The notes under the pieces were generated by a model. It was given only the letters and a program-made list of their open reading frames with translations. It was not told where the DNA came from and did no database searches. From Gongronella butleri (taxonomy: Eukaryota > Mucoromycota > Mucoromycetes > Mucorales > Cunninghamellaceae), in assembly GCA_025201375.1 (NCBI GenBank), contig JAIWZP010000020.1, forward strand, positions 124,001 to 188,000: a stretch of DNA of 64,000 nt, read 5' to 3'. Within the stretch, counting starts at the first letter, position 1, and the number at the start of each line of letters is the position of its first letter. The position numbers and the translations under genes were made by a program. Positions 23,271 to 36,359 of this stretch are shown here, in pieces.

Positions 23271-23834
23271 CTACTCTGTTGGCACCATGGATTTGCAAAA
23301 GAGCTTGAGACGGAAGGCATCGACGCCATTGAGGTAGTAACGATAGAGACGTTTGTCTTTGATGAAGCCGAGACGCTGGTAAAGGGCGAGTGCACCCTGA
23401 TTGGTATATTCGGTCTCCAAGACAACCTCGTCGGCATGCTGCTGCGTCATGGCCACCACCGCCTTTTCAACAAGCTTGCTGCCAATGGCTCGCTTTCGAT
23501 AGTCGCGCGCCACGGCCAGCATGGCAATGTAGCCTCGTAGCCGGTCCTTGTGATAATCCAATTTGCAAATAATCACACCCACGATCTTGTCGCCGTCCAT
23601 GGCCTGCACAGAGGAGAAAAAGAAGCAAAAAGATAGCCACGTTTAAAAAAGAATGTTCATCGCCAAACAGCACTGTTTGCTTACCAAAAAGCACAGCTTT
23701 GGCCAATTGTGGATAAAATATCGATATGTGTAGATGGTGTAAGGCTCAGATAGCTCATTCTCAATCATGTGGATGATAGAGGGCAGCTGGTGCTCGCTCT
23801 CGTAGCCAACGTACTCTATCGACGATTGAGACAT
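23271..23834 (-). CDS. NAA30: N-alpha-acetyltransferase 30 (NatC catalytic subunit)
   Basis: Naa30 (yeast Mak3) is the catalytic subunit of NatC, which acetylates protein N-termini such as Met-Leu and Met-Phe. The signature [23 protein letters not shown] is in the first exon (23685-23834). The GNAT core follows in the second (23271-23603): [25 protein letters not shown] is the acetyl-CoA-binding R-x-x-x-x-G/A region, then [23 protein letters not shown] and [14 protein letters not shown]. The product is 160 residues, close to yeast Mak3 (176). The loop usually reads RGxG; here RKRAIG replaces the first glycine with alanine, which is tolerated in GNATs. Confidence 0.92.
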
Positions 23835-25108
23835 AAAGCAAAGGAACAAAAGTAAAAAGAACAAAAAAAAAAAAAAGGGCGCAAGGGCGGGGTCCCTCGA
23901 TCATGTGCTTGCTTGAGCGGGGTTTTATATTTGCATCTCTCATGAAAATGCAACCGGAAAATCGAATCCTTTTTTTTTTTGTCCCAGTGCGCGTTTCTAG
24001 ACAACAATGGCCGAAATAGCCGATTGACATCTTGATTTTCTCGGAGGTCTTTGTGTCTCATTGCTTTTTTGCGTAAATTTGTTGCACATGAGATACTGCA
24101 AAAACCGCGTGCACCAATTGGCAACCGTTTGTTGGCAATGGCATGCAACAATGGCCGGAAATGACGCAAAAAAAGGTTGAATTTGATCGCCTCGCGTGCA
24201 TTTCGCGCGTTTCACAAGCTGGTGTCGCCTAGTTGGAGTCAATGTGCGCTGCGGGTGTTGCCCTTGTTGAGCAAAAAAAAAAAAAGAGAATAAAAAATAA
24301 AAAATAAAAACCTGCTGGATGTGCCCTAATCACTTGGTTTCTATGCCGCCACAACCAATGATCCCGGCCACGCGACCCTCTCTTCCGCTTTTTTTCTTTC
24401 TTTTTTTTTTCTGGCATCCACGCCAATCAGAGAAGTCTGGGAACTTTTCAATGGCAACATGTTTTCAATGGCAACATGTTTCAAATGCAATCAATGAGCA
24501 ATGGGTCTGCAAAGATGCGCAAGATTGTTTTCCAAGCGTTGGTCGTCTTTTTTTTTTTTTCTTGTCGATGGACGCCGGCCATCCGAACATAAACGTGTCG
24601 CGACAGACCCATTGAGCACGACGCTTATCGAAACATGCATTGATTCAATTATTATTGGGGAGGTACAGGATGGCCATTGCCTGACTGTCACAAATGTCAC
24701 GGGTAAAAGACGGCGTGCACAAGCCAGCGTTGCGTGTAACCCACACTGACCATCGCATTCGCGCTCGGGGGGTATAAAAAAACTTTATTGGAGGATCATG
24801 GGGCTTTTTTTTTTGTTGTTGTTCATCATGGGAAGCGGGACCCGGTGATTGTCTCTCTGTTTTAGGGCTTGGCTATGATACGCCGTGTCGTGAGTGAGAA
24901 ATTGGAGGAGAAACACAGACGAGATCAGGAATTGGAGTAGAAAAATAGTCGAGGACACACGCTCACGCTCGTTTAGCGTGAGAAGGATTCGGCAAGGAGG
25001 CGAATTTTTTTTTTTGTTGGGACATGGGGTATCAAAAATAAGGGGCGGGCGGGCATTGGCGTAAAATGACAATCAACAGTGACAAGAGGGCGCTGGTGAG
25101 TTGTTGTA
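23835..25108. other. Intergenic region, no supported gene
   Basis: About 1.27 kb between two minus-strand genes. It has A/T homopolymer runs and one short tandem duplication (24445-24478). Open frames up to 98 codons cross homopolymers and lack motifs. Confidence 0.55.
24445..24478. repeat. Perfect 17-bp tandem duplication
   Basis: TTTTCAATGGCAACATG occurs twice back to back with no mismatch. It is probably a replication-slippage event. Confidence 0.8.
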
Positions 25109-25585
25109 TTAGGCCCACTGGAGCAGATTAAACAGGTGTGTCTTCAATTGATGCAAAATGATGGGTTTGCCAAGGCAGGCGTTCATGCCAATGTCTTTGT
25201 ACATTTGTTTTGTCTCGAGGTAATCGCAATGCGTGGTGACGGCAATGATGGGCACACCGCGATTGCTGGGAAGGACGAGGGCCGCGGACGGGTGATGAGG
25301 CGTGGACGCACGGATGCGCTTGGTGGTCTCGATGCCATTGAGCAGCGGCATGTCAATGTCCATGAAGATGGCATCATACGCGTGCTCCTCGAGGCATTGA
25401 AGCGCTTGCAATCCGTCGTACGCACAGTCCATGACCACCGCCTTGTCCATCAGCAGTGTTTCCAATGCCCGCTTGAGCAATTGCAGATTAATCGGGTTGT
25501 CATCGACAAGCAGCAGACGGACATACACATCTGTCAAGCTAAGCGACGACGGCGGGGGCGACGGAGGAATCCGTTGAATCAGCAT
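25109..25585 (-). CDS. Free-standing response-regulator receiver protein
   Basis: A 158-residue two-component receiver domain, intron-free. The acidic pocket is LLVDDNP near residue 28, the phospho-acceptor aspartate is in AIFMDIDMPLLNG near residue 77, the conserved threonine is in IIAVTTH, and the lysine is in CLGKPI. An N-terminal proline/serine leader (RIPPSPPPSSLSL) precedes it. There is no output domain, as in fungal Srr1-type stress regulators that act downstream of hybrid histidine kinases and phosphotransfer proteins. The start at 25585 follows a pyrimidine-rich tract on the minus strand. It could alternatively be a fragment of a hybrid kinase, but the flanks show no kinase sequence. 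Confidence 0.88.
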   Translation of the reverse strand: MLIQRIPPSPPPSSLSLTDVYVRLLLVDDNPINLQLLKRALETLLMDKAVVMDCAYDGLQALQCLEEHAYDAIFMDIDMPLLNGIETTKRIRASTPHHPSAALVLPSNRGVPIIAVTTHCDYLETKQMYKDIGMNACLGKPIILHQLKTHLFNLLQWA

Positions 25586-26101
25586 GGCATTGTACGCGAA
25601 AGGAAAAATATAAAAAAAAGGACAAAAAGAAAGAAAAGAAAAAGGCCAATTCGTGGGGAAGGGAGCAAGGATAAAGTCAAGGAGGTTGGGGGGAGGGGGA
25701 GAGGTTTCTTTTTCATGGGCGACACCTCGGGGTCCTTGCGTTGTGCAACAGGTCCATGTGTCTCATTCTCATGCATTTACGGATTTTGCGCGCGCGGGGG
25801 AGCCCGTGGGTCACCTGCTGCATACACCTGAGATCATCGACCTGCTCTGCACTTCCCCCATCCCCCAAATTGCATCATTCATTGCAGATCGCACCCCCAA
25901 TTCAAATAAAATAGGCGACACGTATACGTCAGCAAAAGGAATACGCGTCCAAAACGGCTGTTGTTTCCAGGCCATTCCAGGCACACCTCAACGCCAATTT
26001 CAAACGCCGCAGTGCGCAGGGCAAACTCGAAGAAATTGAAATGGTAAAGCGGCATTGATTTCGCTTTTTTTATTCTTTTCTTTGACTTTTACATTGAAAA
26101 A
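25586..26101. other. Divergent promoter region
   Basis: Lies between the divergent response-regulator and UFD1-like genes. It has an A-rich block near the first start and a T-rich block (26060-26095) before the second. No coding feature is supported. Confidence 0.5.
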
Positions 26102-28467
26102 ATGACGTTTCAGTGGACTGGAGCGTTTATTGCGAAGCTAGACGAGACGCTGGACCAAGGCGACAAGATTATCCTTCCTGCGAGTGCGCTGGAGCAGCTT
26201 CTTAGCAAGGCGTCTGGTGGAGATCTGCCGTCACCTCTCACTTTTAGCGTCAAACACCCTCATCGGCCAGACCTTGTTATTCATGGCGGTGTGCGTGAGT
26301 TTTCTGGCGACGAAGGGCATGTTTCTGTGCCTCGGTGGATGATGACTGCGCTGGACATGGAAGAACAAGGCGGACGATTGATTGTCAGCGTGAAACCGCT
26401 GCCAAAGGGCACGTGGGCGCGTCTGCGGCCGCTCAGTAATGACGACTCGTCGGCGCCACGCATCAAAGATTACCGCGCGGCCCTCGAAAGCCATTTGCGC
26501 CAACATTACAACACACTCACCGCAGGACAGACAATCTCTTGCTCTTACGCATCATCTCGCTATCTTTTTCTCGTCGTTGATCTCAAACCCGCGCCTGCCG
26601 TCTGCGTCACAGACACAGACCTCGAGGTTGACCTCGAAGAAGACATGACGTCATCCATTGCCTCCGCAGCACCATCCTCCGTCTCGTCCTCCTCCTCTTT
26701 TACGCATTTGTCAGCTCCATCACAGCCATTGCCCGTCGCAATGGACCAGCACGTCCGCCAAACCATCACACAGGGACAATGGCAATACTTTACACTCTCT
26801 CTCGCCCCACAATCAGCCAAAACGGCAATCTCATTGACCATTTCATCCGGTGACATTGGTAAAGTTTTGACTTTTTTTTTTATTTTTTTTTATTTTTTTT
26901 TTGGGTCCCTACCCCCCCAAAGATGTCGTCTTACCTCTTTTTTTATATTTACAAATAGATGTGGTCATCGGATGTGATCGCCTTCCCACTTTAGAGGCAA
27001 ATGACGTGGCTGACATATCGTCCGACCTGGAGCGGCAACTGCTGATCGACCCCACCACTTTGGATGCCGGCACCAACACTGTGTTCGTTGGCATCCACGG
27101 CTACGCGACCAATTCCGAGTACAACTGGGTCGCCACGACCGCCACAGACGCCAAAAACGAGCAATTGGAGCCATTGGAACAAGAGGATACCCGTAACAAG
27201 CAGCAATGCAGCAATTGCCAGGCGTGGGTGCCCGTCATGTCGCTTGCTCTGCACGAATCCTTTTGCGCACGCAACAATGTGCTTTGCCCCTGGGGCTGCG
27301 GCAAGGTATTCAAGCGCGCAGACGTAGACAATCATTGGCATTGTGATCTGTGCACCGTCATGGGGACAACACTCGATGGCAAGGCCAAACACGTGGCCTA
27401 TCATCATACCCCGCACGCGTGCCACGCCTGCAACGCCCAATTGCCCTCCCTGCCTGCGTTGGCAGCACACAAGCGCACACTTTGCCCCAAACGACTCATC
27501 ACCTGCCGCTATTGTCATGTAAAGAAAAAGAAAAAACAAAAAAAGAAAGAAAGAAAAAAAGAGCGCGAGCCAAGCGTCGTACACGCGTCACGAAGCGAAC
27601 CTCGCTGCCAGGACAACACATCACGAAGTGAAGCACGCGTCAAGGGCACGCATTGAAGCTTATTTTCCTCTCTTTTTTCAATTTTTTTATTTTTGTTTGT
27701 TATTTTGCAGAATTTGGTGGCACAGGGTCAACCTGCGACGGATGCGCGCGACCGGATCTTGGGGCTCTGTGAGCACGAGAGTTATTGCGGGTCGCGGACA
27801 ATCCAATGTCAAAAGTGCCAAAAGTCTATTCCCATCAAGGACGTCCCCGTGCACGCCAAGATCCATGAGGTCCACCGCCAGCAGCAGCGCCTGCCGCCCA
27901 TCTGCGGCAACAGCCAGTGCACACGTCCACGCGCAAACAACCGCCTCGGCCTGTGCCAATACTGCTTTGGCCCATTCTGGGTCACAGAAGACGATCCCCA
28001 AAACGTCAAGCTAATCCAGCGCGTCGCACGACGCTTGCATACCCAACTGACACACGGCTGCGGCAACGCTTGGTGTCAAAATCAGGTAAAAAAAAAAAAA
28101 AAAAAAATGGCCTTTCATCGGCTTGCATTCGAGTCAAAACACCTGAATTCTCACTCGTTCTTTTTTTGAAAACAAAAAAAAGTATTGCGCGACATCCTCG
28201 GGAAAAGCGCAAGACGCGACGACAGCAGCAAGTACGCTGCTACCCATGATCAAAAAGCTGCGTGTGCAGCTCGCCATGCCCAAACCCAAGCCAGAATTAG
28301 ACTTGTGCGTCGATGAAAAGACAACACGCGTGCGCTTCTTGGCAAACACGCTGCAGACCGGCTCGCAATACGGCGTCGACTGGTGCATCAAGGCATTGGA
28401 GGCCGAAAATGAAGATCTGGAACGGGCGCAAACGTGGCTAAAGAACAATGCACCTACACTCGCATAA
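26102..28467 (+). CDS. UFD1-like protein with zinc fingers and UBA-like tail
   Basis: A 658-residue protein of four exons (26102-26858, 26959-27518, 27711-28085, 28183-28467). The N-terminus matches the Ufd1 double-psi barrel style: GDKIILPASALEQLL, LTFSVKHP, EFSGDEGHVSVPRWMM and ATWARLRPLS-like text (GTWARLRPLSNDDSS). After a Ser-rich linker comes a cysteine/histidine array: CSNCQAWVPVMSLALHESFC, CPWGCGKVFKRADVDNHWHC, CHACNAQLPSLPALAAHKRTLC, CRYCH, CQKCQKSIPIKDVPVHAKIH and CGNSQC, of TRAF-like type. The final 30 residues (DWCIKALEAENEDLERAQTWL) fit a UBA helix bundle. A role in ubiquitin-dependent degradation with Cdc48 is inferred from these parts. The second intron (192 bases) is the longest I mapped here. 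It is distinct from canonical Ufd1, which is shorter and lacks fingers. Confidence 0.82.
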
Positions 28468-29187
28468 AAAAACACGTAAATAAAGGCATGACATGATCAG
28501 CGTCTCCTGTCCATGGCTATTTCTCGCTTGCTCTCTCATCTTTTTCTTTCCTGCACGAGCACATTTGTTTTTTTTTTTTTTACGCATCAATATGCGTGTT
28601 TTTCCCTTTTTCGTTGCATCAATACGTATCACTCTTTCTTGTTTTTTTAAAAAAAAATATTAAATGACGCGTTCCCTCTTTGCAGTGTGCCAGACTCGAT
28701 CAAGTGACAGCTGAGAAAAATACATTACCATGTTGTTCGACCTTGTTTCTATAAATTTATGGTGTTGTACAATGCAGTAAAATGCCAAAATTCATCAATT
28801 TTCGAATGTTAGTATTCTAACTTACAGTTCTCACTCGAACTTCTGCTTGATTTCCTCCAGTCTTTGCGCGAATTTTCATCTGTGACGGTTTTTGGGTCCA
28901 CTTTTGCAAGGTCTCATCAGCTCACTATCAACACCGTCACCATCTCTAATGCACGCGGCGCGTGCTAAATCTGCTCTGGCGCGTAAAAAAAAAAAAAAAA
29001 AAGAGCGATACGCAACAAATTCTGCACATCATGCATTGCTCAGATAACAGGGCAGAGAAATCACGTCCACCTAGAGGATGTCAAGTGGTTTCTCCACGCG
29101 ATATCAATAGTTTGGCACGTTTTATGCATGGTTATTTAAGACAAAATCGAGATTTTTAATAAATAAGGATGAAAATAAAGCGCGAGC
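28468..29187. other. Convergent intergenic region
   Basis: Separates the 3' ends of the UFD1-like gene and STT4. AT-rich with T and A runs. No frame or structure I can support beyond the poly(A) signal at 28479. Confidence 0.55.
28479..28484 (+). terminator. AATAAA polyadenylation signal
   Basis: AATAAA begins 12 bases after the UFD1-like stop codon. Confidence 0.5.
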
Positions 29188-32100
29188 TTAGTAGGGGATG
29201 CCGTTTGTCAGCTTTTGGAAATGGTCGTACATGACGGTGCGCTGGTTCTCGAACGAGTCCTTGATGCGCATGAGGATAAAGTCCGCGGCCTGGCGCTCGG
29301 TCTTGTCGATTTGGAAGCGCGAGCGCATGCGTTTGATGGTCTCACCCTTGAAGCAAGGCAAGCCCGAGTCGAGCATGAGGGTGACGAGCTGCATGATGTA
29401 CTCGGCGTACGGGCGGCACGCCAGGTACGATTTGACCATCAATTCCGAGAATTGGCGGAACGCCTGCTCCTGCGACCCGCCGCCCATGACCGTGATCATT
29501 TCCGTGGTCAACTTGAACGGCGAGACCTCGAGGATGCCGCCACCGGGCGCAATGTCAAAGATGAAGCCGAAGTCGATATGGATGATGTGACCATCGTCGT
29601 CCAGCATGATGTTGCCATTGTGGCGATCCTTGAATTGCAGCAAATACGAGATCAGCGAGTATGCCGCCACCGATTGCACAAAGTTGTTGCGCGCCTGCTG
29701 GAACGCAATGGTGTCGGGAGGACCGAACTTGGCGACAAAGTAGTCAAACAGCGAATTCACCTTTTCACGGCCCAGCTGGTCACGCGAAATCGAACGTGGA
29801 ATCACGTCAATCATGCCGCGCCCAGGCGCCGTCGCAACAACGCGGTACGGGAACACGTACAAGTCCAGTCCGACGCTCGTGAAGATGTTTTTGAACACGG
29901 CAATCAATTGAAGCGCAAGCACGTCTTGACGACAGTCGTCGCCGACCTTGAAAATGGCCGCCTGCCACGTTTGAATCGTCATTTTGTGGTTCGCATTGTG
30001 CTCGCCGCGCATCAGCGCCTGACGGTTCGCCTCGGTGTCTTCCACTTCCTTTTCAACCTTGAACGTCGCCATAAACGGCGCCTACAAAAAGCATGAAAAA
30101 AATAACGGTGAGTTTTTCTTTTTTTCTTCTTTTTTTTTTGTTTCTATTTTTCATTACCTTGGCGTGCGACTGCAGAGGGCGGCCAGAAGAACGATTGATG
30201 TCGACGACGCTGCCATCGGGATTGGTGGGCAAGTACACGCCGACATCCACTTGGATCTTGGCCAATTCCTCGTCCAGGCGTTTCTATGATTAAAAAAAAC
30301 AGGTGGAAAATCAGCCATTGACTCGTCACTGCGTTGCGTGTTGCACTTTTTTTTTTTTACCTTTTGGAGGGGCTTCTTCTCGGTCTGGCCATACTTGATG
30401 TACTCCTTGAGGTAGCCCGAGATGCCGGTGACCTCGTTGAAAAACTTGAATTCGCGCTCGTAAAACTCGCGATCGGCGCCGGTGAACGAGGCGGCCAGGT
30501 TGTCAATGACGCGCTCGAGGCTGGGCTTGAGCGAGTCGGGCTTGACGCAGTCCTTGTCGGCATCGATGAAGAAGTTGGCCTTCATGTTCCAGATCAATTG
30601 GTGCGCAAACAGCTGCGACACCTGGCCGGCCTCCATGATGTACTTTTCCACATAGCCCAATTCGTCGTAGCGCAACGCTTGCACGATTTGAGGAACGTAA
30701 AAGAACACGGTCTCCACGGGGTAGTACTCGAGACTGCGCATGGCATATTGCAGGATCAATGGATGATTGTTGAACGCTGGCAGGAAATAATTGGCCGCCG
30801 TGATGGCCGGCACCGGTGCCCAGTATTGCAAGTACTACATGAAAGAGAAAACGGAATCAAATGAGCGGCCACGAAATTAAAAAAAAATTGAGGATAAAGT
30901 CGACTTTCTTTTTTTTTTTTTTTACCTTGAGGTCCAGATTGGCATTAGGGAGCAAGCGGTCGCCGAGCAAGATGACGAGAGCCTCGGGGATATCGACGAC
31001 ATCGAGCGAATTGTTGGCGATGAGACGGTGCAATTCGCGGTGGACAACGGGCAAGACGAAGCGCGTGTTCATCTGGATGGCAAGACGCGGCGACACGTCC
31101 CAAGCAAAGCGGATGATCTCCTTCCAAGAGTCCTCGGTGACAAAGGAGCGCTCGACGTGGCCGGTGAACAAGGGCGGGAGGCCATGGCCGGTGGAATTGA
31201 GCGGGTTGCACCACACAGAGAGGCGCGTCAGCTCACTTTCAAGGAAGAGCATGAGCAATTTGCGCGCGATAAGGTGCTGGCGCATCACATCGTCCTTGGT
31301 CTTGTCATTGAGGAACATGTACAAGCCGGTGCCAATCTTGGACGACGACGACGGCGTCGCATTGTGCTTCATGGGCGAGCTCGTCACAAGGTAGCTGAGA
31401 TTCGGCGAATCGTTGGTCACCGAGTTGTAAAAATCGCTCAGCAACTTGAACAACATCAGTGCCTGACTCTTGCGCGCACCATAGTGCCAGCTAGAAAATC
31501 CAAAAAAAGTGGCGTCAATGGCCAATTTTTTTTCCTTTTTTCTACGTTTTTTCTTTTCTCTTTTTTTTTTTCCTTTTCATTTCTTTTTTTTCATTTTGGT
31601 CATTACCGAGGCGTGAGGCTGAACCAATTGAACGCAGTGTCGTAGACGAGGGAGCGGAATTTGTGCTCGGCAAGGGCCTCCATGCGGCAGGATTGGAGCA
31701 TCTTGAGGCCGAGGCGCAGCAAGAGGAAGCGCGGATAGCAAGCCAGCGAATGAGTGCACATGAGATGGGCGTTTTGGAACGACTCTTGGAGGAGGCGGGC
31801 AAACATGTTGACCAAATGCTTGCTGCGGTGGCGGATCGCATAAAAGCGGCTGCTGAGGAACTTGATCCACGTAATGTGCGGCGAAAACAAAAAGGTCGCG
31901 ACGCGCACATTGCTGTCGCGGATCGCCATGTCCGACGGAGCGTACGTCATCTTGGCCTCGAACGGATGCTTGGTGCTGATTAGAAAAAAAATGAATTGAG
32001 TGATATTTGGCACCAAAAAGTGGGTTTGTCTTACTTTAGCACGGGCGAGAACAAGCCCTTGCGATTCTTCTGAGCCCAGGCCCACATGGTGAGCATCTCG

Positions 32101-35100
32101 ACCATCAGGCGATTCTCAACCTGCGGGCGTTCGACAATGACCCAATTCCACACGGTGGTACCAAGCTCGAGCGACTCGGGCGTGAACATGAGCACGGGGA
32201 TGCGCACAAGATAGCGAATCAGATCAGGATGCACGTCCGGCAGCATCAAAATGAAGCCTGCAGCGCGGTGCAAGCTGCTCGTCATGCGCTCAACAGACAC
32301 ATCACGCTTGTGCTTGATGTCATCCACGAGCTTTTGGAGCACATCCAAAGCAAAGTCCACTTGCGCATTGATATCAATCTTGGCCGACGCGCCTAGAGGA
32401 AGAGGGTGTCAGTTTTTCTCACTTGATTATTTTTTTTTCCTTTTTTCTCTTTTTTCCTCTTTTTCCACGTTCTTACCCTTTTCTTCATAGACATCGTGCA
32501 AGTACTCGATGCCCATGATTTCTCCTGCGTGGTAGCGACGCGTGGTGAATCCGTCGACAAAGGTGGAAGCAATGTCGGGGTGGATGGAGGGCACTTTGGG
32601 GATGAATTCGTTCGAATGGTGGTTGCGCGTGGTTGCCTTGCCAATGTCGAGGGCCAGGGAGCGGCCGAGGTGGCCCGTGTCAAGGGGCGTGCTGTCGCTA
32701 TAGCGGTCAAAGCCGGCGAGGTACGATTGCAAGAGGCCGGCCATTTCGAGTGGTGCGCGATCGACAGCAAGATGGAGCCATTTGCGCGCGCTTTCATACA
32801 AATGCTGGCAGAGGTCCTTGCGGTACGTGTAGCTGTCGCCGAGCTGGATAGATACATCAATGCGCTTGGACGTGTACTTGTACACGGGCGAGTATTCGTC
32901 GCGATATTCGCCCTCGCAGCTGAGCCAGACCAATTGCACCAATTCCAGCAGCAAAGTGAGCAGATGCTTGTCTGCAAACGACTGCGGGAATGACGACACA
33001 ATGCGGTCCGTCGCCTTGAGCGCGAGCTGGTGCACCTTTTTGAGGCGATGGCAGCAAAGCTCCAAAAGCATGGACAATTGCTTGCGCAGGTCCGTCTCGA
33101 GGGTCTGCGTGGCCGCGCGATTGGCCGCGTCTTTGGTAAACGCGCTGGCGACGCGCTCGGCAATCGTCTCGAGGCAATTGGCAAGCGCACTCGTGTTGAC
33201 GCCATCGTTCATAAAGTAACGCAAGACAAAACTGCAGTCACCCATCGTACTGCGCTTGATTTCCACGTGGTACACAGCGAGCGCAAACACCGTCTGCGCA
33301 TAAGAGAAGCCCTTGACGTCGTAGGACAGCGACGGGAGCACATTCAGCAGCTTTTGACGCATCGCGCTCACATCCATATCCACAGACCCACCACGAAGCA
33401 CCGAATTGTACTCGAGATCGCTCTCCAGGTAGTTGGTCGCCGTGTCAATCACGAGAATCGGCGTCTTCTTCGCAATCACCGTCAACGACGCCTGCCATTC
33501 GCGAATCCACATGGATTCTGTCACAAACCCAAACACCACAGACAAGAACCACATGTTGCGGAACAGCGACACCAATTCGTCCGTGCTGTTCACGTGCGGA
33601 TTGAAATCACGGTGCGAAAGCAGCGCCTGCAGCGCGGGGCGCAACATCCCCAGCTTGGAAATCAAGGGCAAATCATTGGATTTGCGCTCCTGTGCCATGT
33701 GTCGCTGGATTGCCGTGCCATTCTCCACAAACAGCGTCAAAAGGCTAATCAAGTACGTCTGGTACAATTCAGGGCGGCTGGACAAACGAACAGCCAGGTC
33801 GTGCATCGCATTTTGAATCTGTATAAAAGAAGAAAAGAAATAAATTGAGCATATGAACAAAACAGATGCCCAATCGATGAGTTTTCCTTACCGAGGTGGC
33901 CAGCTGCTTGTTGTCAATGGTGAGCGACTCGCGACAAAGCGTAGAAAAGAGCGTGACAATGTCTTGGAACACCTTGAGCGGCGACACAATGGCGAGATCC
34001 ACCAGAGACGACGTCAGAGACGCCATGGAAGCGATGGACAGGTTCTTGCGGCGGAGCAGGAGCATCGACAACGCCTGGGCCATGATCTGCATGAGAGAAA
34101 GAAAGAAAAAATAAGGAACATGAGCATAAAATTCGACAAAATTCGAGAAAAATAAAAAAATCGACCAATGTCTCTTTGTTTTTCCCAGAAAACATTACCG
34201 ATTCGTCCTCGAGATGGACGGCAACACCGACAATGGCATTCAGAGCATTGGTAATGACTTGTTGCTTCTGCTGCTGGCTGAGATGCTCGCCGGAAGGCGC
34301 GCCCGTGATGACATGGCCGTCCGTGTCGGCCTCGGCACCGCTGAGACGCGTGATTTCGTTGAGCAACGCATACAGCGTCGACATGGCGGCCTGCGACACC
34401 TGCGCCTTGGGCTTGGACGACACGCATTGAGCAAGGCGCAGCACCGCGTACTTTTGCACAAGCACATCGCCCACTTTGAGCTCAAACACAGACGATGGCG
34501 TCGCAAGGAAGCGCGAGATCGTGTTGGTCATGTTTGTATTCATGTGCGGGAAGCTTGAAAAAAAAATTGAGAGAAAAAAAGAGAGGTGAGTCCAATGAAT
34601 TGGAGTCATCCATTGTGACAGATGGGGGCAACCTACTTGATCGACAACATGACAGCAGCATCCAATGCCGCTGCTTGTGTCCACGCGTCGTGGGCGTCGG
34701 GCGAGAAAAAGAGCGATTCCGTCACATGGTCCACAAGCACATTGTCCATCTCGCGCAGGTACACGGACGACAGCGCCGCGACGTGCTTAAAAAGAGGAAG
34801 AAAAAATACGGTTAATCACGTATCCGCGTCACGGTCTTTGCTCTTTTTTTTTTCTTTTTTTCTTTTTTCTTGTTTTTTTTTACCAAGCTGATGCCCATGA
34901 TCTCATGCATGTAAGCGTCGGGGGACCACTTTTGGCCATCCTCGCGCTGCTTCTTTGCAAATTCGCGGATTTCTTCGAAATAATCAATGGCCATGGCATA
35001 GACGGGGCGCAGCGACTGGGTGAGCTCGCTGGTCTTTGTGGCGGCATCGATAGGATGCTGCATGAGGACCGACCACGGACCGTCAATGGTGTCTAGCCAG

Positions 35101-36129
35101 TGGTTCATGCGATGCGCGTGCAATTTGATGGGAGCACTGGGGTCGGCATTGGCAATGACACGCGCAGTGACATTGCGCAGCACGAGCAGCCAATCATAAA
35201 GCACGCGATTGCTGCTGAGCGGCGTGCCCTGCTCGGCGTAGCGCGCGAGCACGCGGCGGCTGTACACAGACACGTCGTGGTCCTTGAAACACGTGCCAAT
35301 GGCGCTATTGATCTGCTCAAGCAGCTGGTCGTGAATCAACTTTTGTGTGTTGTTGCACAAAATGACCAATTGCTGCGCGCGGCACAGATACGGCGTGATC
35401 TGAAGAGCACGTGACAAGCCCGCAAGCGAAGGAAGAATGAACGACACCGTGAATTCCACTAATGGAATGAAAAAAAATGTTAAACAAAGAATGCCCTTTT
35501 TCTCTTTTTGCTGTTTTATTGTTACCATCGAGACTGAGTTGCTGCATCAAGGAGCCAGCATACTTCCAGAGAGTGCTGGTGATGCGCTCGTACACCGAGG
35601 GATTCTTGTAGCCAATTTCCAAGAGGCCTGAGATCAGACTAAAGGCAATGGCGTCGGCCGGCGGCATGCCCTTGTTGAGAGTCACGGGCTCCCAGTCGTA
35701 CACGGCCATGTAACGCACATAGGCCAGCAGGCGAGGAAGCAATTGCAGCTGACGCTCTTCGGACGCCTTGGTTGCATACTTGACAAGTGCCGCCATCGTC
35801 TGCTCGCTGTGTCGAGTCTATAAAAGAGAGGTTAAAAAAAAAACATGCCCCTTTTTCAAACCACAAAACGAGCCCAATTACCATCTTTCCCACCGACGCA
35901 ATCGATCCGCGCGTGTAAATAGTGTCGTCGTCTAGGTTATCCGAGGGCACGGGAGGACACTTGGACAACAATTTGTCCACCTCCGTGTCGGTCGCTCTGG
36001 CCTTGCTATCAGCAAGCACCTCGGCGAGCCCAAGCAAGATACGCGAATGCAAATCAGGATCCACACTACAAAGAGGAACCCGTGAGCATCACTTCCACGC
36101 CCAGACAAGCACAGAAAGACTTACGCCAT
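29188..36129 (-). CDS. STT4: Phosphatidylinositol 4-kinase Stt4 / PI4K-alpha
   Basis: Stt4 makes phosphatidylinositol 4-phosphate at the plasma membrane, in complex with Efr3 and Ypp1. The kinase domain is in the last exon (29188-30072 region): GDDCRQDVLALQLI, VVATAPGRGMIDVIP, the catalytic loop KDRHNGNIMLDDDGHIIHIDFGF and the tail RIKDSFENQRTVMYDHFQKLTNGIPY. The PI-kinase helical domain precedes it (YVPQIVQALRYDELGYVEKYI). The long N-terminal part is a helical solenoid. The first exon carries only ATG plus two bases: splicing from 36125 to 36065 gives MAVDPDLHSRILLGLAEVLA, and without it the first exon would be missed. I count about 13 introns of 55 to 115 bases and about 1,965 residues, close to yeast Stt4 (1,900). 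It lies in tandem with the DUF185 gene, 230 bases downstream of it. Confidence 0.95.
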
Positions 36130-36359
36130 AAGTAGATATCGCCAAGGAATAAAGAAAAAGAGAAAAAAAACGAAAGAATAAAGAAAAAGAAAAAGCGAAA
36201 AAAAGGGGCGCCCCTGGTCCTTTATTTCTGTCACATGGAAAGATATTGAGGCAACTCCAAATATGGCAATGGCCAACGCGCTGCTCAACCCCACACTTTG
36301 CAAACTTTCAAATGAAAAACGTGCACATGCCAATTTTTGATGCCCTTTTTTTTTTATTT

